In this document: positions 16,197 to 24,854 of the stretch, piece by piece | How the letters are laid out: each line of letters begins with the position of its first letter | How positions within the stretch are numbered: position 1 is the first letter of the stretch | Assembly: GCA_016788215.1 (NCBI GenBank) | Contig: JAEUSJ010000008.1 | Coordinates: 6,325 to 38,382 of the forward strand | Source: a bacterium | GTDB taxonomy: Bacteria; CLD3; SB21 | DNA: 32,058 nt | Direction: 5' to 3' | Position numbers and translations under genes: made by a program | The notes under the pieces: model-generated | Database searches by the model: none | The model's input: only the letters and a program-made list of their open reading frames with translations | What the model was told of the DNA's origin: nothing

Positions 16197-16544
16197 TTAT
16201 TTCACGTTTTCTAATTCATCTAAAAACGCCACGGCTCTGCGTAAGTGTGGAATAACGATGGATCCGCCGACAACCAGGCCGACGCTGAAAACTTCAAACA
16301 TCTCTTCCCGTGAGACGCCGGCTTCTTTACATTTATTAATGTGATAAGACACGCAATCGTCGCAGCGCAGTACCATCGAGGCAACCAGGCCGAGCATTTC
16401 TTTTGTTTTAACGTCGAGCGCGCCCGGCTGATAGGTCAGCGTATCGATCGAAAAGAACCGCTTCATGACCTTATTATCTTGCTCCAGGATCCGTTCGTTC
16501 ATCTTCTGGCGAAATTCTGTAAACTCTTTGAAGCGATCTGCCAT
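16197..16544 (-). CDS. Carboxymuconolactone decarboxylase/AhpD-family protein
   Basis: A 115-residue all-helical protein of the CMD/AhpD family. RCDDCVSYH supplies the redox pair Cys61 and Cys64 with His68, the AhpD-type peroxidase/thiol centre that true carboxymuconolactone decarboxylases lack. It probably acts as a cytoplasmic thiol-disulphide or peroxide-handling protein. It lies 47 nt upstream of the efflux adaptor on the same strand and may be part of that operon, which would link oxidant defence to efflux. The peroxiredoxin partner of AhpD is not in the window. The family is certain; the physiological substrate is not known. Confidence 0.92.
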   Translation of the reverse strand: MADRFKEFTEFRQKMNERILEQDNKVMKRFFSIDTLTYQPGALDVKTKEMLGLVASMVLRCDDCVSYHINKCKEAGVSREEMFEVFSVGLVVGGSIVIPHLRRAVAFLDELENVK

Positions 16545-16696
16545 GTTTCTCCCCGTGCAAAATTGATATGATGTAATGGCTGTACCGTATCCCGCTTGAT
16601 ATCAATCGAAAATCAGAATTATACGGAGCAGCCGTGTTTTAGGATGAAAGGAATGTAGCCAAGGCGCATAATAAAAACACTATTTTTTTTTGGAAA

Positions 16697-16730
16697 CAAA
16701 AAAGGCAGCTGAAAAACTCCAACTGCCTTT
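16697..16730 (-). terminator. Rho-independent terminator of the mscL-DUF3078 operon
   Basis: AAAGGCAGCTG (16701-16711) pairs with CAACTGCCTTT (16720-16730) with a single imperfect pair. On the minus strand this is followed by a run of six T. It lies about 20 nt after the DUF3078 stop at 16751. Confidence 0.85.
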
Positions 16731-16750
16731 GATCAAAGCCGTCTTATACG

Positions 16751-17608
16751 CTAAAAATTATACAAAAAACCCACGGCAATTATTTCTTTCAATTGCCATT
16801 TTGCTTTCCCGTCAGTGTCTTTGATATCGTAATCATATATAACATTCGTCGAAACGGTGGAAGTAATATATTTATTCACTTTCAGCAGAAGCATGTTTTC
16901 CCAGTTAACATCAATATGCTTGAGGTCTTTATAACTCGAAAACAAATTCAATTTAGTTTGGAAATCCGTATTCTCCATTAATTTTCGTTTATACACGCTG
17001 TTAATATTCCAGCCTAATTCGCTGCGAACCGTCTTCCCTGGATCGACGCCATATGCGCCGTAGTGAGAAAGGGTATCGTCAAGTACGAACGTCATTTTAC
17101 CCGTGATCGGAGAAATGAGAGCGAAGAAATTATCGTTGGGCTTAAACTCGGCGCCGAGCGAAAGCATCAAGTACGCCGGCGACATAAATTCTGATATTTT
17201 TGATTTCGGCGTAGTCTTGTAATCGAACCCGTTTGCAAATTGCGTTCTGAAATCGAGTAAACCGGTGTAGCTCCAATTCCGAATGGCCTCACGCCCAAAT
17301 TTCGAAGTCAGAACAATTTTATCGTCGCTTTTGCGAACGCCCAAATCGCCTTGCTTTACAAGGCCGTACCCTAATTCCAGTGTATTATCCCACGAAATTT
17401 TATCTTTCTTCATGTTGGCAAATACATTTACCAGCCCGTTCACTGCCAATGAATTTTCACCGCCGCCTGACCAATTCTTTAATCCGACCTGATTAAAATT
17501 AAGCCCAAGCGCTCCTCCGGTTTTCCAGGAACCTGTGGTATCCTGCGAAACCAAACTTTGTGATAGCATCATGGACAGAGCACATACCATTACTAATAAT
17601 GTTTTCAT
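16751..17608 (-). CDS. DUF3078 family outer-membrane protein
   Basis: A 285-residue protein with a signal peptide (MKTLLVMVCALSMMLSQSLVSQ) and the opening WKTGGALGLNFNQVGLKNWSGGGENS, the hallmark of DUF3078 proteins from Bacteroidetes and relatives. The remainder is a run of amphipathic beta strands ending in VGFLYNF, an aromatic C-terminus suited to barrel insertion by BAM. Its function is not known. The start at 17608 has a strong GGAAGAG site. It follows mscL by 21 nt and ends at a clear terminator, so the two are probably one transcript. Its leader resembles that of the lipoprotein gene at 9020. Confidence 0.88.
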   Translation of the reverse strand: MKTLLVMVCALSMMLSQSLVSQDTTGSWKTGGALGLNFNQVGLKNWSGGGENSLAVNGLVNVFANMKKDKISWDNTLELGYGLVKQGDLGVRKSDDKIVLTSKFGREAIRNWSYTGLLDFRTQFANGFDYKTTPKSKISEFMSPAYLMLSLGAEFKPNDNFFALISPITGKMTFVLDDTLSHYGAYGVDPGKTVRSELGWNINSVYKRKLMENTDFQTKLNLFSSYKDLKHIDVNWENMLLLKVNKYITSTVSTNVIYDYDIKDTDGKAKWQLKEIIAVGFLYNF

Positions 17609-17629
17609 AATCTCTTCCTTTGGTAATTG

Positions 17630-18055
17630 TTATTTAGCGTTTTTTAGAAGATCCCTAATCTCCGTAAGCAGCAATTCCTCATTGCTCGGTTTAGGGGGTT
17701 CTGCCGGGGTTTTTTCCTCTTTTCGTTTGATCTTGTTAACCAGCTTGACCACCATAAAAACGGCGAATGCAATGATAATAAAATCCACGGTGGTTTGAAT
17801 GAACGATCCGTAGTTTAAAGTCACTACGTGATCGATCATGTTGCCCGAAGTGTCAATCATCGGCGCCTTCATTTTGATCGACAAATCTTTAAAATTGAGT
17901 CCGCCGATCAGCCAGCCGATGGGCGGCATCAGAACATCATTGACCAGAGAAGACACAATTTTTCCGAATGCGCCGCCGATGATAATACCGACGGCCAGAT
18001 CGACGACATTTCCCCTGGACATGAATTCTTTGAATTCCTGCATCATGCTTTTCAT
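17630..18055 (-). CDS. mscL: Large-conductance mechanosensitive channel MscL
   Basis: A 141-residue MscL. The N-terminal helix and TM1 ([40 protein letters not shown]) match the family closely, with the pore-lining Gly/Ala/Val pattern. TM2 ([21 protein letters not shown]) is followed by the usual cytoplasmic helix bundle ([14 protein letters not shown]). The homopentamer opens at high membrane tension to release solutes in hypo-osmotic shock. It is first in a two-gene unit with the DUF3078 outer-membrane protein, an uncommon partner. Confidence 0.97.
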   Translation of the reverse strand: MKSMMQEFKEFMSRGNVVDLAVGIIIGGAFGKIVSSLVNDVLMPPIGWLIGGLNFKDLSIKMKAPMIDTSGNMIDHVVTLNYGSFIQTTVDFIIIAFAVFMVVKLVNKIKRKEEKTPAEPPKPSNEELLLTEIRDLLKNAK

Positions 18056-18201
18056 GCGCTATCTTGCCTTTCAGTTATGGAATGAAAACTTAACCTAAGT
18101 CAATAAGGAAGGTGGATTTTGAATTTGCAAAAAGAGAATTACTTAGCGTAAACTTACAGCATCTTATTTATGGAATCAAGAGACCCTATTTTTTGATTAC
18201 A

Positions 18202-18588
18202 TCAAGCTCCGAATGCGCCGGAATGAAGTCTGTGCATAATCAGAGCCGATAATTTACTTTTCATATCACTTTTAGGAATAAAATCATCCGCCAGGCAGTC
18301 TTTGGCAAGTTGCCGATACACGGCTCCTTCATGGAGTGTGATCACAACGATAAAGATGCCGGGGTAATGAGCCTTGATGACCTTAGCCGCTTCAAGACCC
18401 GTTTTGTTGGGCATGCTGATATCCATCAAGATCATGTCCGGAAGAAGCTTGCTTGTAAGCTCAATCACGTGATCGCCGTCCAGCGCTTCGGCCACAACCG
18501 TGACAGCTCCCAGCGATTCAACAAATTCACACAATGTTTTCCGAAATACGTGATTGTCATCAGCGATGAGTATCGTAATGTTCCGCAA
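18202..18588 (-). CDS. Receiver-only response regulator
   Basis: A 128-residue CheY-like receiver: the acidic pair Asp10-Asp11, phospho-acceptor Asp56 in MDISMP, Thr in VITLHE, and the conserved Lys in IPKSD. There is no output domain, and the protein ends soon after the last helix. It lies 95 nt downstream of the NarL-type regulator gene on the same strand and shares its acceptor-region motif, so it may have arisen from the same lineage. It could act as a phosphate sink or as a competing partner for the upstream PAS kinase. Partners cannot be read from the sequence. Confidence 0.9.
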   Translation of the reverse strand: MRNITILIADDNHVFRKTLCEFVESLGAVTVVAEALDGDHVIELTSKLLPDMILMDISMPNKTGLEAAKVIKAHYPGIFIVVITLHEGAVYRQLAKDCLADDFIPKSDMKSKLSALIMHRLHSGAFGA

Positions 18589-18683
18589 TGCAGTCCACGA
18601 TTATGTATTCTGATTTTCTTAAGAAATTAGTATAAGAAGGTTCTCGGAACAATCAGGGAAAACACGTATTTGATTGCAAAGCG

Positions 18684-19319
18684 TCACGGGCCGACGATGC
18701 CGTTCTCCATAGCAAATCGAACGAGCCCTGCGGTGTTCTTGATCTCCAATTTCTGCATGAGATTGGATCGGTGGGTATCGACGGTTCGGGGGCTAATAAA
18801 AAGTTTTTCAGCAATAGCCTGATTAGTTAAGCCGTCCACGATGAGTCTGAGAATTTCCTTTTCGCGGCGGGTGATCGGAATGGACGATTGGGATTTGCTT
18901 AGGTAGTTTTTGGACGTCACGTCGGACATGGAGCGGGTGAAAAATTTTTCGCCTTTGTAAACCGTTCGAATGGCATTGATAAATTCTTTTTTTTCGGCGC
19001 TTTTTAGTAAATAACCAGCGGCGCCGGATTTGAATATCTGATAGGCATAATCTTCATTTTCGTGCATGGTCAATATCAGAACTTTTGTTTTCGGAAATTC
19101 CCTTTGGATCAAATCTGTCGCCTCCAATCCGGTCATACGAGGCATAGATATATCCATGATGACAATGTCAGGTGACAGGTCCTTGATCTTCTGAATAACC
19201 TCAAGTCCGTCAGACGCTTCCCCTGCAACAAATAGGTCATTTACATCCTGAAGCAAGGTTTTCATCCCCTCCCTCACCAAGGCGTGATCGTCGGCTAATA
19301 AAATCCGTATTTTTTTCAT
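18684..19319 (-). CDS. NarL/FixJ-family response regulator
   Basis: A 211-residue regulator with a receiver domain (residues 1-120; Asp10-Asp11, phospho-acceptor Asp56, Lys in LLKSAEK) and a LuxR-type helix-turn-helix (about 148-205: TRREKEILRLIVDGLTNQAIAEKLFISPRTVDTHRSN). Its ATG overlaps the stop of the upstream histidine kinase by 4 nt (ATGA), so translation is coupled and the two are a cognate pair. It should bind DNA as a dimer when phosphorylated. The adjacent receptor/transporter genes are the natural candidates for regulation. Confidence 0.95.
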   Translation of the reverse strand: MKKIRILLADDHALVREGMKTLLQDVNDLFVAGEASDGLEVIQKIKDLSPDIVIMDISMPRMTGLEATDLIQREFPKTKVLILTMHENEDYAYQIFKSGAAGYLLKSAEKKEFINAIRTVYKGEKFFTRSMSDVTSKNYLSKSQSSIPITRREKEILRLIVDGLTNQAIAEKLFISPRTVDTHRSNLMQKLEIKNTAGLVRFAMENGIVGP

Positions 19320-20413
19320 TTTTCGTTATCTTTCAGTTGCACTATGACCTCCGTCCCCTGCCCCGGACGCGAGTCAAGGTAAAATGATGCATTTATGGAT
19401 TCCGCTCGTTCTCTCATATTCATTAGCCCCATTCCGCGGTGCTGCTTTCCTGTATTCGCTTCGTCCGGAATAAAACCATTACCGTCATCTTCAATGGATA
19501 ATGTAACCGTTTTCCTATCTTTTATCAGCTGAATGGTTGCTTCATGTGCATACGAATGTTTGATTATATTATTCAATGCCTCTTGTGCAATTCGATACAT
19601 CCCGATTTCTACGACACGCGGCAATCTTTTTTCCAATCCGTTACAAACAAATCGGATTTTTAGGCTCTCGTTCTGCGATAGTTGTTCGCATAATTGGTTT
19701 AACGCCGGAGGCAATCCGAAGTCTTCCAGAATACTCGGCATCAGATTGTAAGATATGCGCCGCACCTCTAGCATAATCTGATTCAGAAGATTCTTTATAT
19801 TTACAGCGCGTTTTATGGTCAGTACATCCATGATCTCCAGCTTGTCTTCAAGAATATCAACGTTGAATTTAACGGCAACAAGCATCTGCCCCAGAGCGTC
19901 ATGAAGTTCTTTGGCAATTCGTCTTCGTTCTTCTTCTTGAGTTTCTACTATTGCCGCCGTACGGGCTTTTTGCTTTTGAAACTGCACGTGCAGTTCCTCC
20001 GCTCGTTTTCGTTCAGTGATATCGCGTTGCACCGAAACAAAATGGGTAATCTTGCCGCCGGTGTCTCGGACGGGCGAGATGTGCCATTCAAGATAATATT
20101 CTGTCCCGTCTTTGCGATAATTAATCGCCTCTCCGAAAAACGGTTCGCCATTTTCCAGGCAAAGTTTTAGTCGATCCAAAACCTTCCGATCCGTCTTAGG
20201 GCCCTGCATCAGGCGCGGCGATTTTCCTATGACTTCTTCACTGGTGTAGCCCGTCATTTTAGAAAACCCGGGATTAACAAAAACAATTCTAGGCCCCGGT
20301 GGGTGAAGGTTTGCGTCGGTGATGAGTACGCTGTCTTCCGTATCCTGAACTGCGGCCTGAAGGAGTCGAACTTCGGAGCTGACTCTACTTTTTGACGTCT
20401 TATTTTTTTCCAT
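19316..20413 (-). CDS. PAS-domain sensor histidine kinase (NarX/HisKA_3 type)
   Basis: A 365-residue cytoplasmic kinase with no membrane segment. A PAS domain with a PAC-like end covers about residues 18-135. The HisKA_3 dimerisation helix follows (EEERRRIAKELHDALGQ, phospho-acceptor His171), then an ATPase domain with ALNNIIKHS and EDDGNGF, and RGMGLMNMRERA as the ATP lid. The PAS region keeps the GKSPRLMQGPKTD stretch of the LOV-like subgroup but lacks the flavin-binding cysteine, so light sensing is unlikely. It starts 31 nt after the TonB receptor gene ends and is coupled to the regulator gene, which ties it to uptake of some ligand. Confidence 0.94.
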   Translation of the reverse strand: MEKNKTSKSRVSSEVRLLQAAVQDTEDSVLITDANLHPPGPRIVFVNPGFSKMTGYTSEEVIGKSPRLMQGPKTDRKVLDRLKLCLENGEPFFGEAINYRKDGTEYYLEWHISPVRDTGGKITHFVSVQRDITERKRAEELHVQFQKQKARTAAIVETQEEERRRIAKELHDALGQMLVAVKFNVDILEDKLEIMDVLTIKRAVNIKNLLNQIMLEVRRISYNLMPSILEDFGLPPALNQLCEQLSQNESLKIRFVCNGLEKRLPRVVEIGMYRIAQEALNNIIKHSYAHEATIQLIKDRKTVTLSIEDDGNGFIPDEANTGKQHRGMGLMNMRERAESINASFYLDSRPGQGTEVIVQLKDNEK

Positions 20414-20444
20414 CGGCTTCCTGAAAAAAGATTTGAAAGAAAAA

Positions 20445-22508
20445 TCAATTATACAATTTCCAAATTAACCCGACGCGAACCTGCTGACGTGTAATATCAT
20501 ATCCGTCGAGCATAGTAAATCGCACGCGCGGAAAGTTCTCCGCTTCATAAAAGATCTGTAAAGTTCCTATGTTCACCGAAATGCGCGTGTTCAATATCCA
20601 TCCTCCGCGCGCATATCGCGGGGTTATGAAATATATTTGCGGCGCATCGTGAAAACTGAAGCCCGCATGTTTCCCCACGTACATCGCCGATAAAAATCCT
20701 GTCAGCTTCAGATTATTTTTTAAAAAAAGAAACGTGCCGTAACCGCTCAGATAAGTACGATAAGCCGGAACTCCTTGGCGTACTTCGTCGTCACCCTTGG
20801 ATAAAGACTGCCGCGCCGTAAATTCAAACATGGCGATTCTTTTCATGAACTCAAACTCCACGCCGTACGTTTTAGAACGGGGAAGATTCCCAACCTTGAT
20901 CTCCATCGAATCTGTGTTGAAATTCACGGGATAGTAATACAAGGCGTCGCGCAGGTTATTTCCATAACCGCTAATGACCACGCGGTCAAAATAGAAGATG
21001 TTTTTCACTTGAATGGATGAGGACAAGCTTTGAGTTGTTTGCTTGGAAAGGTTTTTAGCAAAATCGATCGGAAAATTAAAATCACCCGGAGGAAATCCTG
21101 AAAATTGAGTTTCATATCGCCCGACGTTATTTTGAAACTCATCCATTAATGTCGGAAAGGATTCCGTATGACCTGCATTCGCCAAAATATTCAAACGGTC
21201 ATTCACGGGCAGAGTTACTGTCAATGCCCCGGAGATCGCCTGATGATATATCGTATGATATTCATACCGTCCCGAAGGCTGAACAACCAACGTATTCCAT
21301 TCAAAGGTATCTCCGGCAAATACGGCCGTCTGATTATTGCGCGTTTCCTGCGTAGGTATCCGGTCAATCGAACGTTTCACATATTGTCCGCCGACCCATA
21401 ATCGATGCTGCGCTATATTCAAACCGTACCGCCCATCCCATGCGACTGACTGTGTTGAATACAAAGACGGAATACTTATTTTTTTTGGAAAACTCCTTGA
21501 GTAGCGGTCGATATGGGTAAAATATAGATGCGACTGAAACAATGACCTTTCCGATCTTCCTGTAAGGCTTAGTTGGTAATCCGTCCTCTCGTCCTTGCGG
21601 AATCCGCCGACCGTGGAAAAATCAAAAATATTTTTATCGCCGTAAATATTCCGCCCGTAAGCGTCGAACCTGTCTTTGTTGCTCTGCGTATAGAACTTCA
21701 TGGACCAGTCGGGCGTGATTAAAAAATTTATCCCTGCATACAGATTTTTTCCGGCATAGCGTGTTCGCTGAAAATTATACAAGAAACCGCCCTGCAACCC
21801 CTGTACATTCTGTTCCCCGGGCGTTTCCTTCGCGGAACCTCCGACATACACCTGAAGATGACTGCCGAGATTTCTTCCAAAAAAAATTCCGATGTCCTGA
21901 AAAGGGCTAAACGCCGATCGGAATTTAATGGACGTCAGGGGTTCGTTAGCGGTAAATTGCCGCGGAACAATATTAATATATCCTCCGGCGGCCTGATCGC
22001 CGTACCGCGGAGAAGCGTTCCCTCGGAAAATCTCGATTCGCTCGATGTTTTCAAGTGAGATCGTGTTCAAGTTAATCCAGCCCGCATCCGGATCGTTCAT
22101 TGGAATGCCGTCCAGCAAAACAAGAATGCGGCGATTGGATAAACCGTTGGTTGATGCCGTGATCGGCTTACCGTAGCTGCCGAGGTCGTGAACATAAAAT
22201 CCTCCTGCCACCCACAGCCAATCTGCAAAATCGCCGTGGTAGGATTTCATCATTTCATCGTGGTTGATAATTTTAAAGAAGAATGAGGAATCGGAATAGA
22301 AAAACAGGTTCGCTGAATCGGCTTTTTGATTTACGTGTTGAACGGTCAATTTTGAGTACATAGCGGCCCAAAGAGAATCCTCGCCTGAAACCGCCGCCGT
22401 ATCGGCAGGAGTCTTTATCGAACCGGTCTCCTGCGCGTCAAGTACACCGTATGGAATTCCCAGTAGAAAAAAACCGCACAATATCGTTTCGGCTATCTTA
22501 GAATACAT
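20445..22508 (-). CDS. TonB-dependent outer-membrane receptor
   Basis: A 687-residue receptor from the ATG at 22508, where a signal peptide begins (MYSKIAETILCGFFLLGIPYGVLDAQ); the longer open frame to 22586 would overlap the upstream gene and hide that signal. The plug domain lies at about residues 80-180 (RILVLLDGIPMNDPDAGWIN, RIEIFRGNASPRYGDQAAGGYINIV). A beta-barrel follows, ending VGLIWKLYN. There is no SusC-type N-terminal carboxypeptidase-like domain, so it resembles siderophore/vitamin/peptide receptors more than SusC. It takes up a bulky ligand across the outer membrane using TonB energy. It lies 34 nt downstream of a POT-type inner-membrane transporter and just upstream of a two-component pair. 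Confidence 0.93.
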   Translation of the reverse strand: MYSKIAETILCGFFLLGIPYGVLDAQETGSIKTPADTAAVSGEDSLWAAMYSKLTVQHVNQKADSANLFFYSDSSFFFKIINHDEMMKSYHGDFADWLWVAGGFYVHDLGSYGKPITASTNGLSNRRILVLLDGIPMNDPDAGWINLNTISLENIERIEIFRGNASPRYGDQAAGGYINIVPRQFTANEPLTSIKFRSAFSPFQDIGIFFGRNLGSHLQVYVGGSAKETPGEQNVQGLQGGFLYNFQRTRYAGKNLYAGINFLITPDWSMKFYTQSNKDRFDAYGRNIYGDKNIFDFSTVGGFRKDERTDYQLSLTGRSERSLFQSHLYFTHIDRYSRSFPKKISIPSLYSTQSVAWDGRYGLNIAQHRLWVGGQYVKRSIDRIPTQETRNNQTAVFAGDTFEWNTLVVQPSGRYEYHTIYHQAISGALTVTLPVNDRLNILANAGHTESFPTLMDEFQNNVGRYETQFSGFPPGDFNFPIDFAKNLSKQTTQSLSSSIQVKNIFYFDRVVISGYGNNLRDALYYYPVNFNTDSMEIKVGNLPRSKTYGVEFEFMKRIAMFEFTARQSLSKGDDEVRQGVPAYRTYLSGYGTFLFLKNNLKLTGFLSAMYVGKHAGFSFHDAPQIYFITPRYARGGWILNTRISVNIGTLQIFYEAENFPRVRFTMLDGYDITRQQVRVGLIWKLYN

Positions 22509-22542
22509 TTCGTTCGACTTAATTTCGTAAAACGCTTCGGCG

Positions 22543-23823
22543 TCAGGAAACCTTTTGTTTGGATTCTTGCCGTCCGACAACCACATTGTAAATTGCCATC
22601 AGTACGGTCGCAAATGCGCCGACGCCAAAAAGCGCAAAAAAGATCATTTCCGGATTCGGCGTGGTTTTAAGACTCTCGTACATCCAACCACCAAGAGGAT
22701 CGCCGACAAACAGCGCTATGGCAATGGGCAAAAAAGCATATCCCTGAAATAATCCCTGTTGTCCCGGAGGCGCTATGTCCGAAATATACTCATAATAACG
22801 CGGCGCCTGCATGATTTCGCCCAGAGCAAACGCGACAATTCCCGCCACAATCGTAGGAATGCTGGGATAAAGTCCGATAATCAGCCAGCACAAGCTGGAA
22901 ACGCCAAAGCCAACCAGAATCGCCGTGCGCGTGCGAATGTGTTTGGTGAGATAATTCACGGGAATTTGCAGTAATATGATAGCGCCCGCAGCAGACCAGG
23001 ATTGAATAATCTCATAGGGGGCATGCGGATCAATAAAGTCAATAATGTAGTAAGGCAGTACGATGAACTCCTGCCAAAACATAACCCAATATAATGAATA
23101 AAGCAGCAAGAGCACCATGAACTTCAGATTGCCCAATACCAGAAACAGGTTCGCGATTTTCTTGCCAAGCGATTCTGTGATCTCGGTCATTTCGCTTTTC
23201 ACCTCTTTGTACATCAAGAGATTGACGATAAGCATAGCGAGACAACTGACCGATGAAACGACATAAACAAATTCCATTCCGAAGCTGTCGCGAACGAAAT
23301 ACGCGATCGTGGGACCGATCGCGGCGCCGATATTAACCAGCCAGTAATAAATAGCGTACCCCAGCGATTTGGTTTCGGGCTTCGACGTCACGGCAACGGT
23401 TCCCAATACGGCCGGTTTGATAAATGATCCTCCAATCGCGGTAAAAAATAAAAAGGCAACCAGCAGCCAGTACTGCGATGTGTCGCCGTAGAGGCCTTGA
23501 AATGCCGTCATCCCCACCGAACCGACAAGAAAATAACCCAAGGCAAGAATCGTAAAGGCAATGGAGAATGCGTTTCGAAAACCCCATTTGTCGGCCAGCG
23601 TGCCGCCGACGATCGGCAGCAGATAGATCATTCCGCCAAAAATACCGGAGAGCTGCCCCGACTCGCTTTCTGTAAATCCAAGCCTGTCACGCAAGTACAG
23701 GCTCATGACAATTTTTTGCCCGTAGAATGCCAGACGTTCAAACAGCTCCATTCCATTAGCTACCCAGAATGTTGGATGGAATCCTTCACGAACCTTTTGC
23801 AATTGTTCTTGCAGTTTTGACAT
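22543..23823 (-). CDS. POT-family (proton-dependent oligopeptide-type) MFS transporter
   Basis: A 426-residue transporter with about 12 membrane segments. ELFERLAFYG (26-35) matches the ExxER motif of POT/PTR2 transporters, where the Glu-Glu-Arg cluster couples proton and substrate. YYWLVNIGAAIGP matches the second POT signature. Such proteins import di- and tripeptides or related small molecules across the inner membrane. It is shorter than classical POT proteins (about 480-500 residues). It is the first gene of a run with a TonB-dependent receptor 34 nt downstream and then a histidine kinase and regulator, suggesting a two-membrane uptake route with its own control. The substrate is not determined by the sequence. 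Confidence 0.88.
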   Translation of the reverse strand: MSKLQEQLQKVREGFHPTFWVANGMELFERLAFYGQKIVMSLYLRDRLGFTESESGQLSGIFGGMIYLLPIVGGTLADKWGFRNAFSIAFTILALGYFLVGSVGMTAFQGLYGDTSQYWLLVAFLFFTAIGGSFIKPAVLGTVAVTSKPETKSLGYAIYYWLVNIGAAIGPTIAYFVRDSFGMEFVYVVSSVSCLAMLIVNLLMYKEVKSEMTEITESLGKKIANLFLVLGNLKFMVLLLLYSLYWVMFWQEFIVLPYYIIDFIDPHAPYEIIQSWSAAGAIILLQIPVNYLTKHIRTRTAILVGFGVSSLCWLIIGLYPSIPTIVAGIVAFALGEIMQAPRYYEYISDIAPPGQQGLFQGYAFLPIAIALFVGDPLGGWMYESLKTTPNPEMIFFALFGVGAFATVLMAIYNVVVGRQESKQKVS

Positions 23824-23857
23824 AGTTCCTCGCGCTGGTTATCGAAATGCCTTTAAC

Positions 23858-23967
23858 CGCAAAGGGCGCAAAGAAAACACATGAGGTTTACGGAGTATAA
23901 ACCGAATCATTAAATAGTTTTTACACCTTGTGATCTTTGTGTGATTCTTTGTGATCTCTGTGGTTAT
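23858..23967. repeat. Short-period repeats of CGCAAAG/CACAAAG type
   Basis: CGCAAAG occurs at 23858-23864 and 23867-23873. On the other strand CACAAAG occurs at 23935-23941 and 23947-23953 with 12-nt spacing, followed by CACAGAG-like units. The two groups face each other across a 60-nt gap. A related string (CCGCAAACACACGAAGGACC) lies at 10471-10490. Confidence 0.5.
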
Positions 23968-24038
23968 GTTTTTTTGTTTCAAGTCGAAATAAATTCTCTG
24001 CTATGTTGAGTATTCTTTGTGGATTTAGCGATTTGCCA

Positions 24039-24818
24039 TTATTCGCCGAAGACCTGTTTGTTCCGTGCTTCGCCAAGTATTTTCTTATTCGCCTCATCCA
24101 AACCCACAATGTCATCCAGACTCATATAGGCGGCAATTTGCACGTTGGTATTTATGTCTTTGGAAAGCCGGATAAGCAGGTCATAAATCGGTTTGGGTAT
24201 CTTTTCCTTACCCCTAAAAATAACGCCGAATCCGTCTGCGCAGGACTCGCGCATATTCCATGCGGGATGCGTACTCGCTTCCATCAAAAATTTTAATGCC
24301 TCTCCATGCCCTTTGTGTGCGATCTGTGTAATGCCTTCAACGGCAGCCATCCCCAATGCGTCTTCATCGTCCGGATTTTGCAAATACCTTTGAAGACAAT
24401 AATTTTTAAGAAAATCAAAAGACTCGTGGCCGCCGATATTACCGATAGAAATAATAATCTCTTCCTCGATTTCCGGCGTGATCACATCCTTGTTATTTGC
24501 ATCGGTCAGAAAATTAATCAGCGCTGCAAAACCATCGGAATGAGCCCAAAGCCCGAGGCCGATGATGCCGGTGAGAATACGGTTTGGATCGGCATCGTTC
24601 ATCAGCGCATGCAGGTAGTCCGACAGACGTGGATCGCATTCGAGATACGGGATCAGGTGAAGGGCGTCGTTGCGCTCGACCTCATCCGCGCTCAGGATGT
24701 TCCTGGTTATGACTGCGAAGATCTCTTCTTTGAATTCCTCCGCATTTTCCGGATCCATATTTCCGCGATCGTCTTCTTCAAAGTCCGGCTCATCTATGTC
24801 AAGATTTCTCTTTATCAT
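24039..24818 (-). CDS. HEAT-repeat-like helical protein
   Basis: A 259-residue acidic soluble protein. After an acidic N-terminus, helical pairs typical of HEAT/PBS-lyase repeats run through the sequence: EVERNDALHLIPYL, RILTGIIGLGLWAH, EEEIIISIGNIGGHESFDFLKNY, ALGMAAVEGITQIAHKGHGEALKFL and TNVQIAAYMSLDDIVG. These repeats build protein-protein scaffolds; no catalytic motif is visible. It lies 36 nt downstream of the marC gene on the same strand, so the two are likely co-transcribed. The binding partner is unknown. Confidence 0.82.
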   Translation of the reverse strand: MIKRNLDIDEPDFEEDDRGNMDPENAEEFKEEIFAVITRNILSADEVERNDALHLIPYLECDPRLSDYLHALMNDADPNRILTGIIGLGLWAHSDGFAALINFLTDANNKDVITPEIEEEIIISIGNIGGHESFDFLKNYCLQRYLQNPDDEDALGMAAVEGITQIAHKGHGEALKFLMEASTHPAWNMRESCADGFGVIFRGKEKIPKPIYDLLIRLSKDINTNVQIAAYMSLDDIVGLDEANKKILGEARNKQVFGE

Positions 24819-24854
24819 TTTTCCTAAGCGTCATTTCGAATTAAACGAAAAGTT

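Noticed and set aside
19316-20413. PAS domain as a blue-light LOV sensor
   Set aside because: It has the GKSPRLMQGPKTD stretch of the LOV-like group, but Ser-Pro replaces the Asn-Cys that binds flavin, so photochemistry is not expected.
20445-22586. 713-residue start for the TonB receptor
   Set aside because: It would overlap the transporter gene by 44 nt and place 26 charged residues ahead of a normal signal peptide; ATG 22508 fits better.
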